From positions 1 through 10,286 of the forward strand of contig JAAEOI010000354.1 in the NCBI GenBank assembly GCA_024244665.1: a stretch of 10,286 nt of DNA, given 5' to 3'. The translations under genes and the position numbers were made by a program. How positions within the stretch are numbered: position 1 is the first letter of the stretch; each line of letters begins with the position of its first letter. The stretch is from Bacteroidota bacterium. GTDB taxonomy: Bacteria; Bacteroidota; Bacteroidia; Bacteroidales; GCA-2748055. Of this stretch, positions 5,965 through 10,286 are shown one piece after another. The notes below the pieces were generated by a model. That model was given only the letters and a program-made list of their open reading frames with translations. It was not told the DNA's origin and did not search any database.

Positions 5965-7737
5965 TTAGAATGAAAAAGCCAAAATCAATGAAACGACAAG
6001 CAGAGTTAATACGACCCACCAAAAAACAACAGATTTATACCATCTGTCTCCAAGGTCATTAAAAACATTTATCTTCTTCCAGTTAATCACCAGTTTATCC
6101 GTTACCTGTTCCGCAGAGGGTGGATTTGTGATATAGCTGACTACGATACATACAAGCAATGAGAAAACCCAAACTATCGCTGCCTGGTTATAGAATGGCA
6201 CCATCCATAATGGCATATCTCCCGGCAAATAAAATGACAGGTATGCGGGAAGATCTGCTTTAAATTCCCACGTCTTTAAAATAACTGCCAGGATAAAACC
6301 AAGGCTGACAGCTGCTGAGGCTCCTTTTCCATTGATCCTTTTCCACGAAATACCCAGTAGAAAAATCGCGGCAAAAGGTGGGGCAAAGAAGGCGAAAAAT
6401 TGTTGGATATAGACAAATAGACTCGTATTCAGTGATTCTATAAATCCAGCAGTAACAATTGCGAGCGCAAGAATGACGATGGAGGAGATAATTCCGAATT
6501 TTACCATTTGTTTGTCTGTGGCGTTCTTACGGAACATCCTCTTATAGATATCCATTGTTAAAACTGTTGAAGTAGAATTTACTACAGCATTTACGGTAGA
6601 TTGAATCGCACCAAATAAGGCGGCCAGCACAAGGCCACACAGTCCAACAGGAACAAGTGTCTTTACCATATAAATAAATCCCTGGTCTGCTTCAGGCTTC
6701 ACATCTGCCCAGGGCTGGAGCATAATATCTGGCTTCATGGCAAAGAGGATAAGGCCTGGCAGGACAATGATAACAGGTAAAATGGCCTGAAGGAAACCAG
6801 CAAGAATCACTCCCATTCGGGCATGATAACTGTTTTTAGCCCCCAATACTCTTTGTACCATAAACTGATTCAGCGCATTATACCAAATACTAACTGTGAA
6901 TATGATAAAAAACCAATTTATCCAGGGCACAAGTGGATGATTGATGGGTAATTTGACAGACATTCTGTCGTATTGCTGGGGCATGTGTTCTGCAGCTGCT
7001 TCTGCTGCCAATTTCCACTGGCCTGATGTGGCCTGGTTTCTCTCAATCATCACTTTAAACCCTTCAACGATACCGCCGCCACCCACCTCTCCAGCCAGGC
7101 TGTTCAGTCCTAATATGGTCACAATAAATCCGCCAATAATTAAGACTAAAACAGTTGGCAGAGATGACCAGGAGCTTGACGACAATCCTCCCCAAATAGC
7201 AAGACTGCCTGCAAACAGAGCCATAATTATTACCGTTGGCCAAAATTGAGTATCGAATATCTCCTGGAAAGCAATCGTCCCTCCGTAGAGAACTGCTGCC
7301 AAAAACGCGAAGAGATTTGTAATAATTGTTACGATCGCAAAAAATTGTCTGACAAAAGGATTAAACCTTTTTTCAAGAAATTCAGGGATAGTAAATGCTC
7401 TCGATGCGATCAGGAAAGGGATAAATAGCCATATCAAAAACGAGTACGCGCCAATATTAGCCCAACTGAAGAACGCAGTACAAATACCGAAAATAAAAGT
7501 ACTTCCAATCATGCCGATGAGATGTTCTGAGCTAATATTTGCCGCAATAAAGGAGGTTCCTACCACATACCAGGGCAATTTCCTCCCGGCCAAAAAATAG
7601 TCCTGGGCAGTTTCTCTCTCTTTTTTGCCGGTAATAATACCAATTACAAATAGCGATAGTATAAAAGCACCAATTGCTAACCAGTCCAAATAATGAAGTG
7701 AAAATGCTTCTTTGTGTGTGATGATGAGATCTACCAT
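5965..7737 (-). CDS. Sodium/solute symporter, SGLT family (SSS)
   Basis: A 590-residue inner-membrane protein with roughly 14 hydrophobic segments, from about 17-36 to 568-590, which imports a small solute with sodium. Family marks in order: DYFLAGRKLPW (46-56), AANISSEHLIGM (65-76), ALNQFMVQRVLGAKN (288-302), and the sodium-site helix GAIQSTVNAVVNSTSTVLT (376-394) followed by MDIYKR, close to the corresponding helix of Vibrio SGLT. Ser380/Thr381 occupy the positions of the vSGLT sodium-site serines 364/365. In the sugar-site helix, where vSGLT has NISAEQ, this protein has NISSEH, so Asn67 and Glu71 are kept but the sugar-contacting Gln69 position is His72. This suggests a substrate other than galactose. 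The loop at 218-262 is longer and polar. It lies 52 nt after the URO-D-like gene and 18 nt before the isomerase; its cargo is presumably the sugar handled by that isomerase. Confidence 0.93.
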   Translation of the reverse strand: MVDLIITHKEAFSLHYLDWLAIGAFILSLFVIGIITGKKERETAQDYFLAGRKLPWYVVGTSFIAANISSEHLIGMIGSTFIFGICTAFFSWANIGAYSFLIWLFIPFLIASRAFTIPEFLEKRFNPFVRQFFAIVTIITNLFAFLAAVLYGGTIAFQEIFDTQFWPTVIIMALFAGSLAIWGGLSSSSWSSLPTVLVLIIGGFIVTILGLNSLAGEVGGGGIVEGFKVMIERNQATSGQWKLAAEAAAEHMPQQYDRMSVKLPINHPLVPWINWFFIIFTVSIWYNALNQFMVQRVLGAKNSYHARMGVILAGFLQAILPVIIVLPGLILFAMKPDIMLQPWADVKPEADQGFIYMVKTLVPVGLCGLVLAALFGAIQSTVNAVVNSTSTVLTMDIYKRMFRKNATDKQMVKFGIISSIVILALAIVTAGFIESLNTSLFVYIQQFFAFFAPPFAAIFLLGISWKRINGKGASAAVSLGFILAVILKTWEFKADLPAYLSFYLPGDMPLWMVPFYNQAAIVWVFSLLVCIVVSYITNPPSAEQVTDKLVINWKKINVFNDLGDRWYKSVVFWWVVLTLLVVSLILAFSF

Positions 7738-7789
7738 GTGGAACCTACTTTATTTCTTGAGTTTTCATCAATAATCGCTATTCAAGGGC

Positions 7790-8923
7790 TCAATAGGCCC
7801 CGTATTTCTTGCCGGCTTCAACGAACGCCTTTATGTTCCCAATCGGTGTATCTTCTGATAGGTAGTCAACGGTCGACAGAATATAAGCACCGCCCGGTTT
7901 CATGACTTCAAGAACCTCTGCCACTCTGTGTTCCACTTCCGCTACCGTGGCCTTAAGCAGGAAATCTTTCTGATCGACACCCCCGGAAAGAGCTACGTGT
8001 GCTCCCAGATTCAATTTTATCTCACCCAGATCCGTATCGCCTTCAGGCGCTTGTGCCAGGGATTCAAAACAATCCATTCCGGTTTTTGGATACAAGCCCC
8101 AGAGTGTGGACGATTTCCCGCAATTGTGCCAGATAATCCGGCCCCCCGAGTTGTGAATCCGGTGTATAAGCTCTGACTCATATTCGAGAACAAATTGTTC
8201 AAAAAACTGAGGTCCCACCTCACCACCGGCAAGGTTTCCACCATAAGCAAAAGCATCAGCCCCATTCTCAATAAGAACCTTCAGATAGCTCCAATTCTGT
8301 TCCAGTGCATGTTCCATCAGTGCACGATAGAAACCTTCGTCAGCGTACGGATCCATTAGAAGATGCTCGAAGTTCCGGTAATACAATCCCGCGAAATTAA
8401 ACACGCCCTGCACCCATGGACTGGTCACGCCACGGTCTGCGATCCCTTTCCTGGCGTCACGCAGTGCCGACGTATCCACATCATCGTGTGACCATGCCGG
8501 TTCGTATTTATGCAGAAGATCCAGGTCTTTGGTTTCCTTGATTGGCAGTTCCATATATGCATAAGCATCCTCGTTCCTGCTCATGGTCCGTGCTTCGCAG
8601 ACCACTCTGAGGTCACCCCCGGGGGTACGAACAGAGGTGTTCCATTGTTTCTTGCTCCCGGCTTGACTATGTTCAATGGAGACCTGCCAGTTGTCGTTGA
8701 TCGGACCCGTGGTCTCAACGAACAGATAAAGCCAGGGATAACAGTTCCGATGGATGATGTCGGCACCGATATCGGTCAGGAAGTGCACCGTGGCTTCCAT
8801 GACGTTTATCTCAGGATCAGCATAATACTGCCTGATATAGTTCTCAAATACTATAGGGCATACCGGAACCCTGTCGGGGATCGTCCCCGCAAGTGTCATC
8901 AGTATGCGATCGCGTGCTGTCAT
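7790..8923 (-). CDS. URO-D-family protein, methyltransferase-like (not heme biosynthesis)
   Basis: A 377-residue cytoplasmic TIM-barrel protein of the uroporphyrinogen decarboxylase superfamily. The N-terminus MTARDRILMTLAGTIPDRVPV is the typical opening of the URO-D-like methyltransferase branch, and the heme-enzyme arginine/aspartate loop is absent. In the C-terminal half, WHNCGKSS (265-272) supplies His266 and Cys268, the HxC part of the zinc-thiolate site known from MtaA/MtbA-type methylcobamide:CoM methyltransferases. Aligned on the following TP, the position of their third ligand Cys is Asp353 in STVDYLSEDTP. The end IKAFVEAGKKYGAY is standard for the family. The start codon is separated from the stop of the GH43 fusion by one base (TAAAATG), so the two are tightly coupled. 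Proteins of this branch recur in sugar-degradation loci with unproven roles; methyl transfer or another decarboxylase/lyase-like reaction is inferred only. No corrinoid protein gene is visible here. Confidence 0.85.
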   Translation of the reverse strand: MTARDRILMTLAGTIPDRVPVCPIVFENYIRQYYADPEINVMEATVHFLTDIGADIIHRNCYPWLYLFVETTGPINDNWQVSIEHSQAGSKKQWNTSVRTPGGDLRVVCEARTMSRNEDAYAYMELPIKETKDLDLLHKYEPAWSHDDVDTSALRDARKGIADRGVTSPWVQGVFNFAGLYYRNFEHLLMDPYADEGFYRALMEHALEQNWSYLKVLIENGADAFAYGGNLAGGEVGPQFFEQFVLEYESELIHRIHNSGGRIIWHNCGKSSTLWGLYPKTGMDCFESLAQAPEGDTDLGEIKLNLGAHVALSGGVDQKDFLLKATVAEVEHRVAEVLEVMKPGGAYILSTVDYLSEDTPIGNIKAFVEAGKKYGAY

Positions 8924-8924
8924 T

Positions 8925-10286
8925 TTACTGCAAAGGGTTCCACTTTTCTTGAAATGTCATCTTCGGCATACCTGTTTTTTCATCCATATGAATTGGAAGA
9001 AACAGATATCGCGATTGATTAATATCTGCTTTATTTGGATTCCACCACTGGTCGCACAGTGCCATTACAATGTCAGACTCCTTAATGTAAATTAAGTCTG
9101 TAACCTGTGAGCCCCAGGTATGTTCTTCACTAATGTCATCTGTCTGGGTGTAGGGCCCTAATGGCGAATCGGACATTGAGCAAACGGTCTCTGACCCAGC
9201 CCAACCATGTACTCCCGATGCAACTGCGATGTATTTTTCCTTGTACTTGATCATGGCAGGTGCTTCGTTGCCTCCACCAAATACCACGACACCGTCTTGC
9301 TTACTCATCAAATAGTCATCACTCAGGGCGTCGATACGTATAATATAGGTGGCTTTTCCGCCTTCCACTCCGTGTTCCCCGTGGTCACAATAGATTACAT
9401 AGGCCTTGCCATCGTCATCCCTGAATACATTCATATCAGATGCAAAACCGTTGGAAGTTCCCATTTCCCGTGGTCCCAATGGCGTAAACGGCCCCTCCGG
9501 CTGATCTGCTACGGCCACCATAAGGAAGGACGCGGGTACATGCAGGTACCAGCGGTACCACATCACGTACTTCTTCGTCTTTTCGTTGTAGATTACATGA
9601 CCGCGCCCTGTGGCGCCCAGCTCCCCCCAGCCATTTTCAGGACGAGGCAAACAGACGCCCATAAATGTCCAGTTTTTGAGATCGGTGGATCGGTAAACCT
9701 GAACTCCGTTCCACACCGGCCCATCAGCTATGTCAAACTTACCTGTTGGGTTGTTTTCATAACTGCTGCCATACCAGTAGAAATATCCGTTGAACCGGGC
9801 AATATCCCCTTCATGTGCCATAATTGGCCGACCCTCCACATCAAACCAATCTGAATTATTGATGATATTCCCCTGGGGATCTCCATTGGGAGCTTCTGCC
9901 ATAAGAGCTTCCGACAATCGCATTACAGCACGTAGGGTATATACACCACAGTTAATCCAGGTATTCTGAACCTCTTCAAATTTTCCGTCGTCAGACGGTG
10001 GGATCAGGTAAGTGGGATACTCTCCATTGTGTTTCTTCTGTGTGTACAGAAGTGTATTTGCCAGCTCTTTGGCTTCAGCAAGATATGTTTTGTTACCAGT
10101 TGCCTGATAAGCTTTTAGAAATGTTTCGATGAGGTGAGATGAGCTAAAATTAACTGGCATAAAATAACCTGTTTGTTCCGAAACACATGGAGTGATCCAG
10201 TTTGAGCTATTCAGAACAGGAATTTCACCAAATATTATCTCTTTTGGGTTCTCCCATGTAAGGTATTGATCCTCGGCGAAGCGCAA
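8925..10286 (-). CDS. Alpha/alpha-toroid module fused to GH43-like beta-propeller (5' end missing)
   Basis: The frame is open to the right edge, so the first codon seen (TTG at 10286) is not a real start; 453 codons are visible. Residues 1-130 are the end of an alpha/alpha-toroid module, with helical hairpins such as TYLAEAKELANTLL and RAVMRLSEALMAE. Residues about 145-453 form a GH43-type five-bladed propeller: IMAHEGDIARFNGYFYWYG (155-173), VYRSTDLKNWTFMG, HVIYNEKTKKYVMWYRW (230-246), SDMNVFRDDDGKAYVIY (283-299), Glu341 in GGGNEAPAMIKY, Gln394 in WGSQVTDLIY and Asp412 in CDQWW. This pattern is closest to exo-beta-1,3-galactanase-like GH43 members, which use Glu and Gln rather than a classical Asp base. 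The second conserved Glu of those enzymes (ERPK) is replaced here by Gly227 in GRGH. Export cannot be judged because the N-terminus is absent. Likely role: trimming a galactan or arabinogalactan-like chain. Family placement is by eye. Confidence 0.8.
   Translation of the reverse strand: MRFAEDQYLTWENPKEIIFGEIPVLNSSNWITPCVSEQTGYFMPVNFSSSHLIETFLKAYQATGNKTYLAEAKELANTLLYTQKKHNGEYPTYLIPPSDDGKFEEVQNTWINCGVYTLRAVMRLSEALMAEAPNGDPQGNIINNSDWFDVEGRPIMAHEGDIARFNGYFYWYGSSYENNPTGKFDIADGPVWNGVQVYRSTDLKNWTFMGVCLPRPENGWGELGATGRGHVIYNEKTKKYVMWYRWYLHVPASFLMVAVADQPEGPFTPLGPREMGTSNGFASDMNVFRDDDGKAYVIYCDHGEHGVEGGKATYIIRIDALSDDYLMSKQDGVVVFGGGNEAPAMIKYKEKYIAVASGVHGWAGSETVCSMSDSPLGPYTQTDDISEEHTWGSQVTDLIYIKESDIVMALCDQWWNPNKADINQSRYLFLPIHMDEKTGMPKMTFQEKWNPLQ
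9903..10085 (-). other. Alpha/alpha module segment resembling the operon's last gene
   Basis: Residues 68-128 of the fusion protein (YLAEAKELANTLL, then a GEYPTYLIPP loop, then GVYTLRAVMRLSEAL) line up without large gaps to residues 225-275 of the exported toroid protein (FLQAAEAIAQTLV, DGTWPFRVDPE, SVIYAIRLFEAL). The order helix, Gly-aromatic-Pro loop, helix is the same. I read this as one repeat of a common alpha/alpha-toroid fold, possibly shared ancestry. Confidence 0.5.

Larger units (their letters stand above)
615..10286 (-). other. Putative seven-gene carbohydrate-utilisation operon
   Basis: Seven genes run in one direction with spacings of 1, 52, 18, 12, -4 and 35 nt from the window's right edge to 615. 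No hairpin or obvious promoter interrupts them. The 52-nt gap at 7738-7789 is the only place where an internal promoter could fit, and I see no TAnnTTTG-like element there. The contents (GH43-like fusion, URO-D-like protein, sodium symporter, AraA-family isomerase, amidohydrolase, FGGY kinase, exported toroid protein) form a consistent sugar-uptake and catabolism set. The 5' end lies outside the window, so the regulator and first genes are unknown. Confidence 0.75.

Noticed and set aside
7738..7789. Internal promoter or attenuator in the largest intra-operon gap
   Set aside because: No Bacteroidota-type -7/-33 elements, sigma-70 boxes or stable stem-loop can be seen in these 52 bases.
7790..8923. 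Heme-biosynthesis HemE
   Set aside because: The N-terminal arginine-rich substrate loop of HemE is absent, an HxCG metal motif is present, and the gene sits in a sugar operon.
8510..9022. 170-codon plus-strand frame opposite the URO-D-like gene
   Set aside because: It is antisense to a protein with clear family motifs, and no domain is recognised in it.
9207..9854. 215-codon plus-strand frame opposite the GH43 propeller
   Set aside because: It is fully antisense to a recognisable propeller and its translation is rich in Cys and His in an irregular way typical of shadow frames.

Overview
The window carries one long co-oriented gene set on the minus strand (10286 down to 615). It looks like a carbohydrate-utilisation operon of a free-living or gut-type heterotroph. 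A Bacteroidota origin is my best guess, from moderate GC with AT-rich gaps, weak Shine-Dalgarno signals, an SGLT-type sodium symporter, a predicted exported polysaccharide-processing protein and a plus-strand gene with a glycosidase-associated C-terminal domain. No phylogenetic marker is present, so Planctomycetota, Lentisphaerota or Verrucomicrobiota cannot be excluded.

In transcription order the operon holds: (1) a partial protein joining the end of an alpha/alpha-toroid module to a GH43-like beta-propeller, closest to the exo-beta-1,3-galactanase type; (2) a URO-D-family protein of the methyltransferase-like kind, with an HxCG metal motif; (3) a sodium/solute symporter of the SGLT family; (4) an isomerase of the L-arabinose/L-fucose isomerase superfamily with all four catalytic/metal residues; (5) a COG2159-type amidohydrolase with all metal ligands; (6) an FGGY sugar kinase; (7) a predicted exported alpha/alpha-toroid protein. 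Gaps are 1, 52, 18, 12, -4 and 35 nt, so co-transcription is likely. A working model is extracellular or periplasmic trimming of a glycan, sodium-driven uptake of a released sugar, aldose-ketose isomerisation and phosphorylation. The amidohydrolase and the URO-D-like protein would supply lactone, ester or methyl-group chemistry. No aldolase, epimerase or regulator lies in the window, so the sugar cannot be named.

At the left edge, a plus-strand gene fragment (2-238) ends with a small beta domain of the kind found at the C-terminus of DUF4038/GH140-like glycosidases. It converges on the operon across an AT-rich gap (239-614). This gap holds a short minus-strand coding-like remnant (272-442) that may be the tail of an AbiEii-like nucleotidyltransferase, and one imperfect hairpin.

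The points most worth a second look are the URO-D-like protein inside a sugar isomerase/kinase operon, the toroid-GH43 fusion with an altered active-site position, and related alpha/alpha modules at both ends of the operon.
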